Shown here: positions 24,426-33,282 of the stretch, in pieces | How the letters are laid out: the number at the start of each line of letters is the position of its first letter | Position numbering within the stretch: the first letter of the stretch is position 1 | Source of the DNA: Acidobacteriota bacterium | Lineage (GTDB): Bacteria; Acidobacteriota; Blastocatellia; Pyrinomonadales; Pyrinomonadaceae | Assembly: GCA_016715115.1 (NCBI GenBank) | Contig: JADKBM010000011.1 | Location: forward strand, 1,187,501-1,251,500 | Direction: 5' to 3' | Length of the DNA stretch: 64,000 nucleotides | Position numbers and translations under genes: made by a program | The notes under the pieces: generated by a model | The model's database searches: none | Told to the model about the DNA's origin: nothing | What the model saw: the letters and a program-made list of their open reading frames with translations, nothing else

Positions 24426-25778
24426 ATGACACCGACAACAGAACTGCAGAGACCGATCATCAAGACCGAACTTCCCGGACCGAAATCACGCGAGATCATC
24501 GAGGCGGACGCCAAATACGTTACGCCGAGCTATCCGCGCCCCGACTACAAACTCGTCGCCGAAAGGGCTTACGGCGTTTGGATCGAAGATCCGGACGGAA
24601 ACGTATTCCTTGACGGCAACGCCGGCGTGGCCGTCTGTTCGACGGGCCACTGCCATCCGGAGATCGTCGAGGCGATCACCGAACAGACCAAGCGTCTGAT
24701 CCATCTTTGCGGAACCGATTATTTTTATCGCCATATGCCGGAACTCGGCAAGAAACTCGACGAGATCTGCCCGATCGACGGGCCGACGAAGACGCACTTC
24801 GCGAATTCGGGAGCGGAGGCGATCGAAACCGCGCTCAAGCTCGCGATGTATCACACGCGCCGTCAGAAGTTCATATCGTTCTTCGGGTCGTTCCACGGAC
24901 GAACGCTCGGTGCGCTCTCGCTGACATCTTCAAAGAAAGCGCAACGGCTCGGATTTATGCGCCAGGCGCTTGACGTCGTCCACGTGCCCTATCCGAACAA
25001 ATTCAGGCATTTTGCCGACGATATGCCGTGCGAAGAGGAAAAGATCACGCGCGACGTCATCAACTGGATCGAAAACCGTCTGTTCAAGACGACGACGCCT
25101 CCGGAAGAAGTCGCCGGGATAATTCTCGAGGTCGTGCAGGGCGAAGGCGGCTACGTTCCGGCGCCGACATCGTTCGTCAAAGAGATCCGCAGGATCTGCG
25201 ACGAGAACGGGATAATGCTGATCGTGGACGAGGTCCAGTCCGGAATGGGACGGACCGGCAAGATGTTCGCGCTCGATCATCACGGCGTCAAGGCCGATAT
25301 CCTGTGCCTCGCGAAGGGGATCGCTTCCGGACTCCCGATCGGCGCGTGCGTCGCGCGCGCGGATGTGATGGACTGGCACAAGGGGGCGCACGCCTCGACG
25401 TTCGGCGGAAATCCGGTGTGCATCGCCTCGGCGCTCAAAACGATTGAGCTGCTCGAAGGCGGACTGGTTGAGAACACGGCGGTCGTCGGCGATCATCTGA
25501 AAGCGGGCCTGAACCGTTTGAAGGACAAGTTCGATTGCATCGGCGACGTCCGCGGTATGGGACTGATGCTCGGTGTCGAGTTCGTCACCGATCGAACGAG
25601 TCTCAAACCGGACGCAGAGCTTCGCGACCGAATAGAAGTCGCCTGTTTCGAACGCGGTCTGATCATCCTCGGCTGCGGCGCGAGCACCATCCGCTGGTCG
25701 CCGCCGCTGATCCTGACGAAGGAAAACGCGGACGTCGCGCTCGAGATCTTCGAAGCCGCGATCGTCGCTTCGATCTGA
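24426..25778 (+). CDS. class III PLP-dependent aminotransferase (acetylornithine/GABA type)
   Basis: The 450-aa fold-type I enzyme has DGNVFLDGNAGVAVCSTGHC, FANSGAEAIETALKLAMYHT, FFGSFHGRTLGALSLTSSK, the cofactor Asp in IVDEVQSGMGRTGK and the Schiff-base Lys in CLAKGIASGLPIGA. The ending RWSPPLILTKENAD is also typical. The substrate could be acetylornithine, GABA or another omega-amine; no arginine or GABA genes are adjacent to decide. ATG 24426 has AGGAGAAATTTA upstream. The gene has its own promoter and terminator. Confidence 0.92.
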   Translation: MTPTTELQRPIIKTELPGPKSREIIEADAKYVTPSYPRPDYKLVAERAYGVWIEDPDGNVFLDGNAGVAVCSTGHCHPEIVEAITEQTKRLIHLCGTDYFYRHMPELGKKLDEICPIDGPTKTHFANSGAEAIETALKLAMYHTRRQKFISFFGSFHGRTLGALSLTSSKKAQRLGFMRQALDVVHVPYPNKFRHFADDMPCEEEKITRDVINWIENRLFKTTTPPEEVAGIILEVVQGEGGYVPAPTSFVKEIRRICDENGIMLIVDEVQSGMGRTGKMFALDHHGVKADILCLAKGIASGLPIGACVARADVMDWHKGAHASTFGGNPVCIASALKTIELLEGGLVENTAVVGDHLKAGLNRLKDKFDCIGDVRGMGLMLGVEFVTDRTSLKPDAELRDRIEVACFERGLIILGCGASTIRWSPPLILTKENADVALEIFEAAIVASI

Positions 25779-25797
25779 GGATCCCGAACCCGATCCG

Positions 25798-25838
25798 AAT
25801 ACCCGCGGCGAATCGCATTCCCGCGGGTATTTGTTTGT
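25798..25838 (+). terminator. Rho-independent terminator
   Basis: ATACCCGCGG (25799-25808) pairs with CCGCGGGTAT (25821-25830) around a 12-nt loop, followed by TTGTTTGT. It lies 20 bp after the aminotransferase stop codon. Confidence 0.85.
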
Positions 25839-25880
25839 CTGATGACCGGTTTTCTGATATTAATCACACGGAGAAACCGT

Positions 25881-26420
25881 ATGAATACGAGAACCGGAAT
25901 ACTGGCTGTGATCGCATTGTCGTTGTGCGTCATAGCCTGCAGCACGGTCGTCGACCGCATCGCAGGCACCCAGGATATGAAGCGTGTTAACGAGCTATGG
26001 AGCGACGTTCCGAAGATGGAGGGAATGAACGCGTCGGAACTTGAGATGCCCGTCGCGACCAAACTGATCCTTCGGACGATCCTCGGTAATCTCGGACGGC
26101 TCAACAAGGAAGGTGAGCCGCAGCAGACGGGCGACATCGACTGGATGGCGTTCACGACCGGCAAAACGCCGGACGATGTGCAAGCCTTCTACACGAACGA
26201 AAAGATGTCCGGATTCGGAAACTGGGAAACGGGCAAGGAATCGACGTGCATCAGCGGGAAGGACAAAGGGGTTCCTGGGGTTTTCTGCGTCTTTCAGAAA
26301 AAGATGAACGGCCGCCAGGCGGGCCTTGTGATCGTCGCCTCCGAGGACGAGAAAACAAAGCAGACCGATCTCTATTTCGTCCGGATCGAGAGCGACGAGC
26401 CGCCGGCCAACAAAAAGTGA
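25881..26420 (+). CDS. hypothetical lipoprotein
   Basis: A 179-aa protein with a lipoprotein signal (GILAVIALSLCVIACSTVVD; lipobox VIAC). The mature part has a short helical start and a beta-containing C-terminal domain (MAFTTGKTPDDVQAFYTNEK, AGLVIVASEDEKTKQTDLYF). ATG 25881 with CGGAG upstream is preferred over an earlier in-frame start. I do not recognise the family, though similar small domains occur in acidobacterial lipoproteins. It ends 41 bp before the SOD gene, which has its own promoter. Confidence 0.75.
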   Translation: MNTRTGILAVIALSLCVIACSTVVDRIAGTQDMKRVNELWSDVPKMEGMNASELEMPVATKLILRTILGNLGRLNKEGEPQQTGDIDWMAFTTGKTPDDVQAFYTNEKMSGFGNWETGKESTCISGKDKGVPGVFCVFQKKMNGRQAGLVIVASEDEKTKQTDLYFVRIESDEPPANKK

Positions 26421-26426
26421 CCTGAT

Positions 26427-26455
26427 TTGAGAGCTTCGTCCCCGAATGCTAAATT
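26427..26455 (+). promoter_or_regulatory. leaderless-type promoter of the SOD gene
   Basis: TTGAGA (26427-26432), 17-bp spacer, TAAATT (26450-26455), then six bases to the ATG at 26462. With transcription starting about seven bases after the -10, the mRNA would begin at or near the A of the start codon. No Shine-Dalgarno is present. Confidence 0.6.
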
Positions 26456-26461
26456 AATGTT

Positions 26462-27145
26462 ATGAACAGAAGGGATTTTCTAGCAATCGGGATCGGGACG
26501 ACGATCGTAGCGGGTTTTCCGTCGATCATCGGCAAGGCCGCGGGTTTTGAACTGGCATCGCTTCCGTACAAGGACGATGCGCTGGCGCCGGTCATTTCGG
26601 CGAACACGATCGGGTTTCATTTCGGGAAGCATCACAAGGGTTACGTCGATAACCTGAACCGGCTGGCGAAGGGCACCGAGTTCGAATCGCTGACCCTCGA
26701 ACAGGTCGTGATGCAGTCGGCGAAGAAGAAGAATGCCGCGATATTCAACAACGCGGCGCAGATCTGGAACCACGATTTTTATTGGCGATCGATGCGTCCG
26801 AACGGCGGCGGCAAGCCGTCCGGGAAGATGCTCGACAAGATCAACGAATCGTTCGGCGACTGGGACAAGTTTCGCAAGGCATTCGCCGACACGACCGTTT
26901 CGCAATTCGGAACCGGCTGGGGATGGCTCGTCGCCGACAAAAAAGGAAAACTGTCGGTGATCAAGACCGGCGACGCCGACGTGCCGATGACGCAGGGACT
27001 CAAACCGCTCCTGACGATCGACGTCTGGGAGCACGCCTATTATCTCGACTATCAAAACCGCCGGGCCGCATACGTCGACGCGGTCATCGACAAACTCCTC
27101 AACTGGGAATTCGCCGCAGCGAATGCAGAAACGCGCACGAAGTAA
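26462..27145 (+). CDS. exported Fe-type superoxide dismutase
   Basis: A 227-aa Fe/Mn SOD with a Tat-like signal (MNRRDFLAIGIGTTIVAGFP, twin Arg) and so probably periplasmic. The metal ligands are visible: His in GFHFGKHHKGYV, His in QIWNHDFYW, and Asp and His in TIDVWEHAYYLDYQN. The Gln in NNAAQIWNH is characteristic of the iron-type enzyme. It would remove superoxide in the envelope. The last residues (NAETRTK) and the TAA stop fall inside a 31-bp intergenic repeat unit, so the repeat has replaced or extended the native C-terminus. The gene appears leaderless. Confidence 0.93.
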   Translation: MNRRDFLAIGIGTTIVAGFPSIIGKAAGFELASLPYKDDALAPVISANTIGFHFGKHHKGYVDNLNRLAKGTEFESLTLEQVVMQSAKKKNAAIFNNAAQIWNHDFYWRSMRPNGGGKPSGKMLDKINESFGDWDKFRKAFADTTVSQFGTGWGWLVADKKGKLSVIKTGDADVPMTQGLKPLLTIDVWEHAYYLDYQNRRAAYVDAVIDKLLNWEFAAANAETRTK

Positions 27146-27214
27146 GCGTGCCAATGCAGAAACGCGCACGAAGTAGGCGTGCCAATGCAGAAACGCGCAC
27201 GAAGTAAGCGTGCC
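27122..27214. repeat. 31-bp tandem repeat, three copies, entering the SOD gene
   Basis: Three 31-bp units start at 27122, 27153 and 27184 (each AATGCAGAAACGCGCACGAA and onwards to GTGCC); they differ at one or a few bases. The first unit contains the SOD stop codon. An exact inverted copy lies at 27371-27401. Confidence 0.95.
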
Positions 27215-27299
27215 CGCTCGCAGCGCGAGCGATCCGTCATCATACATCACCGTCGTCATCCCGAGCGCGTCGAATCATCACGACTCGACCGCTCTGCGG

Positions 27300-27412
27300 C
27301 CGGACACGCTCACTCCGTGCGCGTTTCCGCACTGCATTCGTGAGATTTGTGCTATTCGTGGCGAAGTAGGGGCACGCTTACTTCGTGCGCGTTTCTGCAT
27401 TCGCGGCGAAAA
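27300..27412. repeat. inverted copies of the 31-bp repeat
   Basis: 27371-27401 is the exact reverse complement of the 27122 unit, and the match partly continues into TCGCGGCGAA. A more diverged inverted copy lies at 27300-27337 (CACTCCGTGCGCGTTTCCGC). Between them is an ATTCGTG-type repeat (27336-27366) like that at 48758-48787. The whole block (27146-27417) separates the convergent SOD and etfA genes; no gene is seen in it. Confidence 0.85.
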
Positions 27413-27417
27413 GGTCC

Positions 27418-28386
27418 TTACCCTTTCGCCTTTTTGATCTCTTCGATCAGGACCGGGACGGCTTCGAAAAGGTCGCCGACGATGCCGTAGTCGGCGATGT
27501 CAAAGATCGGGGCTTCGGCGTCCTTGTTGATCGCGACGATCGTTCCCGCATTCTTCATCCCGACGATGTGCTGGATCGCGCCGGAAATCCCGAGGGCGAT
27601 GTAGAGTTTCGGAGCGACCGTCTGGCCCGACGAGCCGATCTGCCGGTCGATCGGCAGCCATTCGCTGTCGCAGATCGGTCTCGAAGCCGCGAGATCGGCG
27701 CCGAGAACGTCCGCGAGGCTTTGGGCGACGGCGATGTTCTCCGCCGATTTGATGCCGCGTCCGACAGCCACGATGACCTCCGATTTCGTCAGGTCGACCG
27801 ATGCTTTCGCTTCCTGGAACGGCGCTTCCGGCGTCATTCGGATCTCGCCGATTTCGACGTCCAGATTCACGACCGCGGCGCTTCCCTTTTCGGCGTTCTC
27901 ACCGCGAAATGCGCCCGACTGGAACGTCACGAAGAACGGGCCGCTGCCGCCGATGGTCACGTCGGCATCGAGTTTGCCGAGGAAGATCCGGCGTGTAAAC
28001 GTGAGGCTTCCGCCGTCGTTCGTATAGCGGATGACGTCACCGACCAACTCCGTCCCGAAACGCGCCGCCACCTTCGGCGCGAAGTCGCGGACCTGATAGG
28101 TGTGCGACATCACGACGTAGGCGGGATTTTCGGCTTTGATGACAGCTTCCCACGCGTCCGCATAGCCATCGGGCGTATACGTGCCGAGTTTTTCGTTTTT
28201 GGCGACAATCACCTTTTCAAGGCCGTATGACGCGATCTCGGCCGCGAGCGAGCATTCGCCGCCGCACGGGATCACCGCCGACACCTTCATTCCGAGATCC
28301 TTGCCGATGCTCTGCGCCGCGGCGATCGCCTCGAGCGAAGTCTTGTTGAGAACGCAGTCTTTGTGTTCAATAAATACGAGAATCAT
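27418..28386 (-). CDS. etfA: electron transfer flavoprotein, alpha subunit
   Basis: EtfA binds FAD and carries electrons from acyl-CoA and other dehydrogenases to ETF:quinone oxidoreductase. The 322-aa protein has the N-terminal ETF domain (VFIEHKDCVLNKTSLEAIAA) and the C-terminal FAD domain with VAVGRGIKSAENIAVAQSLA, QIGSSGQTVAPKLYIALGIS, GAIQHIVGMKNAGTIVAINK and DAEAPIFDIADYGIVGDLFE. It is the second gene of an etfB-etfA operon with a 30-bp gap. No dehydrogenase is adjacent. Confidence 0.97.
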   Translation of the reverse strand: MILVFIEHKDCVLNKTSLEAIAAAQSIGKDLGMKVSAVIPCGGECSLAAEIASYGLEKVIVAKNEKLGTYTPDGYADAWEAVIKAENPAYVVMSHTYQVRDFAPKVAARFGTELVGDVIRYTNDGGSLTFTRRIFLGKLDADVTIGGSGPFFVTFQSGAFRGENAEKGSAAVVNLDVEIGEIRMTPEAPFQEAKASVDLTKSEVIVAVGRGIKSAENIAVAQSLADVLGADLAASRPICDSEWLPIDRQIGSSGQTVAPKLYIALGISGAIQHIVGMKNAGTIVAINKDAEAPIFDIADYGIVGDLFEAVPVLIEEIKKAKG

Positions 28387-28416
28387 AAGTTTGTTGGCTG
28401 ATTGATAATCGGATTA

Positions 28417-29187
28417 TCAAAAAACGCGAACCTCCGTTTTCAATTTTTCGACCAATTCGACCGCCCCGGCTTTGGCGTCGCCGTTGCCGAGAATCTGAGT
28501 TTGTTTGGTTTTAAGAGGCAGATAGACGCGTTTGATGGCCTGCGTCGAGCCGGAATCAGCCACGGACGCCGCGACTTCCTTAACCGGTTTTGATTTCGCG
28601 GCCATAATTCCCTTGAGGCTCGCGTAGCGGATCTGCGAAATCCCCGATTGGATCGACAAGAGCGCCGGCGTCTGATAGGTAAACCACTGGTACCAGCCGC
28701 TTTCGAGTTCACGCTTGACGCGCAGCGCCGGATTTTCGCGATCAACTTCGATCACAAGCGTCGCGTGCGGAACGCCCAGAAGTTCAGCAAGGATGACGCC
28801 CGTCTGGCCATAGCTCGCATCGTCTGACTGAAGTCCCGTGTAGATCAGATCCGCGCCCTCTTCGCGGATCGCATCGGCAATGACGCTCGCGATCTGATAG
28901 GGCGAGAGTTTGTTCGATCCGTCGGCGACGATATGGATCGCGCGGTCGGCACCACGTGCAAGCGCGTCTTTGATGACCGTTTTCGCCGTTTGGCCGCCGA
29001 GCGAGCAGACGATCACCTCGCCGCCGCCCTTGGCTTCTTTCATCCGAAGCGCCTCTTCGAGCGCGTATCCGTCCGATTCGTTCGTTTGAAGGGAGATGTC
29101 GCCTTCATCGATCCATTTTTCATCGCCCGCGATACGCAGCACCGCGTCCTTGTTCGCGACCTGTTTCATCAATACAACGATTTTCAT
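28417..29187 (-). CDS. etfB: electron transfer flavoprotein, beta subunit
   Basis: The 256-aa partner of EtfA binds AMP and contacts dehydrogenases. Family features are IVVLMKQVANKDAVLRI, NESDGYALEEALRMKEA, CSLGGQTAKTVIKDALARGA, the recognition-loop region YTGLQSDDASYGQTGVILAE and RELESGWYQWFTYQTPALLS. ATG 29187 starts the normal N-terminus. It forms an operon with etfA. Confidence 0.97.
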   Translation of the reverse strand: MKIVVLMKQVANKDAVLRIAGDEKWIDEGDISLQTNESDGYALEEALRMKEAKGGGEVIVCSLGGQTAKTVIKDALARGADRAIHIVADGSNKLSPYQIASVIADAIREEGADLIYTGLQSDDASYGQTGVILAELLGVPHATLVIEVDRENPALRVKRELESGWYQWFTYQTPALLSIQSGISQIRYASLKGIMAAKSKPVKEVAASVADSGSTQAIKRVYLPLKTKQTQILGNGDAKAGAVELVEKLKTEVRVF

Positions 29188-29323
29188 AAATTGTTACCTT
29201 TTGAAAAGAGATTCAATAGTTCTAATTCTAAAACGCCGAGCGGCAAACAGCAAAATGAATGACCGTTCATTCATAAGAAAAAAGGCGCCTCGCCTGCTCA
29301 CCGCAGCGAAACGCCCAGTTCAT

Positions 29324-30565
29324 TTATTCTTCGTAGCGCTTAAAGACCAAACACGCGTTCGTCCCGCCGAACCCGAAACTGTTCGACAGAACGTAATCGA
29401 CGCTCGCTTCGCGGATCACATTCGGAACGTAATCCAGGTCGCAGTCGGGGTCGGGATTCTCGTAATTGATCGTCGGCGGCAAGATGTTGTTCTCCAGCGC
29501 AAGGACCGAGATCACGGCCTCGATTCCGCCGGCCGCGCCGAGCGCGTGGCCCGTCATCGACTTCGTCGAACTGACCGCGAGCTTGTAAGCGTGGTCGCCA
29601 AACACCTTTTTGATCGCGAGCGTTTCGAACTTATCGTTATAAGGGGTCGAAGTGCCGTGCGCGTTGATGTATCCGATCTGTTCCGGCGCAATGCCTGCGT
29701 CCTTGATCGCGCGCGTCATCACGCGGATCGCGCCTGACCCAGTCTCGTCCGGCATCGTCACGTGAAAGGCGTCGCCGCTCATTCCGTAGCCGACGATCTC
29801 GGCATAGATCTTCGCGCCGCGCGCCTTGGCGTGCTCGAGTTCCTCAAGGATCACCATTCCGGCTCCCTCTCCGATCACGAACCCGTCACGTTCGGCGTCG
29901 AACGGCCGCGATGCGCGGTGCGGTTCGTCATTGCGCCGCGAAAGGGCCCGCATCGAATCGAAGCCGGCGACCGACATCGGCGTGATCGCACTTTCAGCGC
30001 CGCCGCAGATCATCGCGTCGGCATCGCCGCGCTCGATGATCCGAAAACTGTCGCCGATCGCGTGCGCGCCTGCCGAACAGGCCGTTGCCGTCGCCGAATT
30101 CGGTCCCTTAGCGCCGTGCCTGATCGAAACGTTGCCCGAAGCGAGATTGACGATGGCAGAGACGATAAAAAACGGCGAGACCCTTCCCGGACCGGAGTTC
30201 AGGAGTTTTTCATGCTCGCGCTCGATCGCCCAAAAATCGCCGATGCCCGAACTGATGTAAGTTCCGACCATCTCGGAATTCGAGTCGTCGATCACCAGTC
30301 CGCTGTCTTTTACGGCCTCATCCGACGCCGCGATCGCGAAATGCGTGAAAGCGCCCATTCGGCGCGCTTCCTTTTTTTCGAGATAGTCTTCCGCATTGAA
30401 GTCCTTGACCTCACAGGCGAATTTGACATCGAATTTTTCGGTATCGAACTTCTTGATGTAATCCGCGCCGCTCTTGCCTTCCATCAATGCCGACCAGGTC
30501 GCACCGACGCTGTTGCCGCAGGCGGTTACAAGTCCGAGTCCCGTGACTACTACACGACGTTTCAT
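29324..30565 (-). CDS. fabF: beta-ketoacyl-ACP synthase II
   Basis: FabF elongates acyl-ACP with malonyl-ACP. The 413-aa thiolase-fold enzyme has the catalytic Cys in TATACSAGAHAIG, His in NAHGTSTPYND and His in KSMTGHALGAAGG. It starts MKRRVVVTGLGLVTACGNSV at ATG 30565; the twelve codons upstream are not conserved. It lies at the 3' end of a leftward fatty-acid cluster (fabH, fabD, acpP, fabF), separated from acpP by a 90-bp gap holding an inverted repeat. Confidence 0.97.
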   Translation of the reverse strand: MKRRVVVTGLGLVTACGNSVGATWSALMEGKSGADYIKKFDTEKFDVKFACEVKDFNAEDYLEKKEARRMGAFTHFAIAASDEAVKDSGLVIDDSNSEMVGTYISSGIGDFWAIEREHEKLLNSGPGRVSPFFIVSAIVNLASGNVSIRHGAKGPNSATATACSAGAHAIGDSFRIIERGDADAMICGGAESAITPMSVAGFDSMRALSRRNDEPHRASRPFDAERDGFVIGEGAGMVILEELEHAKARGAKIYAEIVGYGMSGDAFHVTMPDETGSGAIRVMTRAIKDAGIAPEQIGYINAHGTSTPYNDKFETLAIKKVFGDHAYKLAVSSTKSMTGHALGAAGGIEAVISVLALENNILPPTINYENPDPDCDLDYVPNVIREASVDYVLSNSFGFGGTNACLVFKRYEE

Positions 30566-30589
30566 AATCTTGGATAACGGCAAGTTGTC

Positions 30590-30639
30590 GATGGTCAATT
30601 GTGTCGAACGCCGTCAGCGGCGATGATCAATTGACCATC
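30590..30639. repeat. inverted repeat between acpP and fabF
   Basis: GATGGTCAATTG (30590-30601) and CAATTGACCATC (30628-30639) are perfect 12-bp arms around a 26-bp loop, with partial matching outside the arms. It lies in the acpP-fabF gap and could reduce readthrough so that acpP is made in excess over fabF; that role is inference. Confidence 0.85.
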
Positions 30640-30655
30640 AACGATTTGCGAAAGG

Positions 30656-30895
30656 TTAGGCCTGTTTGTGCTGTTCAACGTAGGCGTACGCATCGCGGAC
30701 GGCCTGGATCTTCTCGGCGTCTTCATCCGGAATTTCGATATCGAATTCCTCTTCGAAACGCATCACGAGTTCAACCAGGTCCAGCGAATCGGCGCCGAGA
30801 TCCTCAATAAAGCGAGCGTTTTCAGTAACTTCCGCTTCATCTACACCAAGTTCGTCCACAATGATCTGTTTAATCTTATCCTGAATTTCTGACAT
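30656..30895 (-). CDS. acpP: acyl carrier protein
   Basis: A 79-residue acidic four-helix protein with the phosphopantetheine-attachment Ser in EDLGADSLDLVELVMRFEE and the normal ends (SEIQDKIKQIIVDELGV, EKIQAVRDAYAYVEQHKQA). AGGAGAAATT precedes the ATG. It carries the growing acyl chain for the neighbouring FabD, FabH and FabF. Confidence 0.98.
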   Translation of the reverse strand: MSEIQDKIKQIIVDELGVDEAEVTENARFIEDLGADSLDLVELVMRFEEEFDIEIPDEDAEKIQAVRDAYAYVEQHKQA

Positions 30896-30951
30896 AATTT
30901 CTCCTGATTTTAATAAGTAAACCCTTCGGTCAGGTCGCGTGAAAACGAAAT

Positions 30952-31920
30952 CTAACCTTCCAAAGCCTCAAAACACTTTTTCAAACTCTCGGCCGTTTCG
31001 ACATTCGAGCAAACGGCCTCGCGGTTTATCTGGCGCACGAGTCCGGACAAGACCTTTCCGGCGCCGATCTCGACAAACGTCCGGACGTCGGCGGCGAGCA
31101 AGGCTTCGACCGACTGCGCCCAGCGGACCGGCGACGAAACCTGTTCGATCAGCGCGGCGCGCGCGCGTTGGCCGCTTGAATTCTGTTCGGCCGATACGTT
31201 CTCGACGATCGGAAATTTGAGATCGAAAAACTCGATCGACTCAAGGTCAACTGCCAGGCGCTCCTGCGCCGGGAGCATCAAGTCGCAATGGAAAGGCGCC
31301 GAAACGTTTAGTTTGATCGCGCGTTTCGCGCCGCGTTCCTTCAAGAGTTCGATCGCACGATCGACCGCATCGGAATTCCCGGCAATCACGATCTGCGCCG
31401 GTGAATTGATGTTCGCCGGCGAGCAAACTTCGCCCATTGCGGCTTCGGCGCAAGCGATCTCGATCGTTTCGAGCGGAAGTCCGAGAATCGCCGCCATCGC
31501 TCCGACTCCGACCGGAACCGCTTCCTGCATATAAGTTCCGCGCTTTCTGACGGCGACGACCGCATCCGCAAAACTCAAGGCTCCGGCCGCGACCAACGCG
31601 GAGTACTCGCCGAGGCTATGTCCGGCGACAAACGCCGGCGCTTGAAATCCTTCGCTTTCCATCGCCCGGAAGGCGGCGACCGAGGTCGTCAGGATCGCGG
31701 GTTGCGTGTTCGCAGTCAAGGTCAGATCCTCGTCCGACCCGGCAAAGCACATTGTAGAAAGCGAAAAACCGAGCGCATCATCGGCTTCTTCAAATACGGA
31801 TCTCGCAGCCGGAAAGTTGTCAAACAGGTCCTTGCCCATCCCGACCGACTGTGACCCCTGTCCCGGGAAAAGGAATGCGACCTTGGGAACCGGCGATTTC
31901 AAACTCGATTCTGCACTCAT
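30952..31920 (-). CDS. fabD: malonyl-CoA:ACP transacylase
   Basis: FabD loads malonate onto ACP. The 322-aa protein has FLFPGQGSQSVGMGKDLF, the nucleophile in AGHSLGEYSALVAAGA and the catalytic His in VSAPFHCDLM. Its ATG (31920) comes directly after a 360-bp degenerate repeat array, and no Shine-Dalgarno is visible. It may therefore depend on upstream translation or on an unstructured leader. It is 57 bp upstream of acpP on the same strand. Confidence 0.96.
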   Translation of the reverse strand: MSAESSLKSPVPKVAFLFPGQGSQSVGMGKDLFDNFPAARSVFEEADDALGFSLSTMCFAGSDEDLTLTANTQPAILTTSVAAFRAMESEGFQAPAFVAGHSLGEYSALVAAGALSFADAVVAVRKRGTYMQEAVPVGVGAMAAILGLPLETIEIACAEAAMGEVCSPANINSPAQIVIAGNSDAVDRAIELLKERGAKRAIKLNVSAPFHCDLMLPAQERLAVDLESIEFFDLKFPIVENVSAEQNSSGQRARAALIEQVSSPVRWAQSVEALLAADVRTFVEIGAGKVLSGLVRQINREAVCSNVETAESLKKCFEALEG

Positions 31921-32290
31921 TTAGTCTATTTCAGTCTTTCGAGACTCCAGAATTCCAGATTCCAAACTCAGAATTCCAAGATTCCAGATTCCAAAACTCA
32001 GAATTCCAAGATTCCAGGTCCCAGAATTCCAGATTCCAGAATTCCAGATTCCAAGATTCCAGAATTCCAGATTCCAAGATTCCAGGTTCCAAAACTCCGA
32101 ATTCCAAGATTCCAGGTTCCAAAACTCCGAATTCCAAAATTCCAGATTCCAAAACTCAGAATTCCAAGATTCCAGATTCCAAGATTCCAGGTTCCAAAAC
32201 TCCGAATTCCAAAATCTAAAACCTAAAATCCAAATTCGAAGAATCCAAAATCCAAAATCTAAAATCCAAATTCGAAGAATCCAAAATCTA
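31921..32290. repeat. long degenerate heptad/octad array, words ATTCCAG/ATTCCAA and AATCCAA
   Basis: This 367-bp gap between fabD and fabH contains no gene. From 31945 to about 32210 it is made of ATTCCAG, ATTCCAA, ACTCAGA and GTTCCAAA words alternating with 7- and 8-bp spacing, with a 30-bp higher-order unit visible. From 32211 the words change to AATCCAA/AATCTAA (7 bp). The array runs into the fabH stop codon (TAG within a GATTTTAGATTTTGG context on the minus strand). It is in one orientation and lacks clear opposed arms. Confidence 0.93.
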
Positions 32291-33271
32291 AAATCGAATC
32301 ACCGTTCCGCCCCAGGTGACGCCGCCGCCGAAGGCTGTCAGAAGGACCAAACTTCCCTCTTTGACGCGCCCGGACTGGATGCACTCGTCAAGCGCGATCG
32401 GGATCGACGCCGACGAGGTGTTGCCGTGAAACGCAATGTTCGAATAAAGCTTTTCTTCCGGAACCCCGAGACGTGACGCGACCGCGTCGGTAATACGCTG
32501 ATTCGCTTGATGCGGGATCACGAGATCGACATCATCAACGGTGTAACCGGCCTTGGCCAGCATCTCGGCGGAAATGTCGGCCATCGAACGCACGGCAACC
32601 TTGAAGAGTTCGTTGCCTTTCATCTTGAAAAAGTGCAGCCGATCGTCGATCGTCTTGTGCGTCGTCCCGAGTTTCGTTCCGCCGCCCGGTGCAAAGAGCT
32701 GCTCTTCGTATCGCCCGTCGGACCTGATCTTGGTCGCGAGAATTCCTTTTCCTTCGGGGACCGGGCCAACCACCGCCGCACCCGCGCCATCGCCGAAAAT
32801 GACGCACGTCGAACGATCCGTGTAATCGACGTACTTGGTCAGCACCTCGGCGCCGATCACCAACGCATAGCGGATCTGACCGGTTCGAATCATCGATTCG
32901 ACCATCGTCAAACCATATAGAAATCCCGAGCAGGCCGCGAAAAGATCCATCCCGGCAGCATTGACCGCGCCGATCTGCGCCTGTATCAGCGCGCCCGTCG
33001 ACGGCATTATCTGATCCGGCGTCGTCGTCGCGCAAACGATCAAATCGATGTCTTCGGCCTTCAAACCGGCACGCTCGAGCGCCATCTCCGCCGCCCTCGT
33101 GCCGAACTGCGAAGTGTACTCGTTATCGGCCGCTTTGTGGCGTTGTTTGATGCCCGTGCGCGTAGTTATCCAATCATCGCTGGTCTCGACGATCTTTTCC
33201 AGGTCGGCGTTCGTCAGAATGCCTTCCGGATAAGCGTGTCCCATCCCGATGATCCCTGCGTTGTGTCCCAT
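32288..33271 (-). CDS. fabH: beta-ketoacyl-ACP synthase III
   Basis: FabH starts fatty-acid synthesis by condensing an acyl-CoA with malonyl-ACP. The 327-aa protein has the Cys-His-Asn triad in LFAACSGFLYG, VIPHQANQRI and IAFHGNTSSASIP, and RTGIKQRHKA near the N-terminus. The C-terminus VTWGGTVIRF is normal. Heptad repeat lies on both sides: upstream (33283-33352), in place of a Shine-Dalgarno, and downstream, in contact with the stop codon. plsX, which usually sits between rpmF and fabH, is absent. Confidence 0.97.
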   Translation of the reverse strand: MGHNAGIIGMGHAYPEGILTNADLEKIVETSDDWITTRTGIKQRHKAADNEYTSQFGTRAAEMALERAGLKAEDIDLIVCATTTPDQIMPSTGALIQAQIGAVNAAGMDLFAACSGFLYGLTMVESMIRTGQIRYALVIGAEVLTKYVDYTDRSTCVIFGDGAGAAVVGPVPEGKGILATKIRSDGRYEEQLFAPGGGTKLGTTHKTIDDRLHFFKMKGNELFKVAVRSMADISAEMLAKAGYTVDDVDLVIPHQANQRITDAVASRLGVPEEKLYSNIAFHGNTSSASIPIALDECIQSGRVKEGSLVLLTAFGGGVTWGGTVIRF

Positions 33272-33282
33272 TTCGGATTTTT

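Noticed and set aside
31851..32219. A 122-residue repetitive open frame (QNSRFQDSR-type) in the fabD-fabH gap
   Set aside because: It is a translation of the degenerate ATTCCAG array and depends on the repeat having few stops; no start signals or homology support it.
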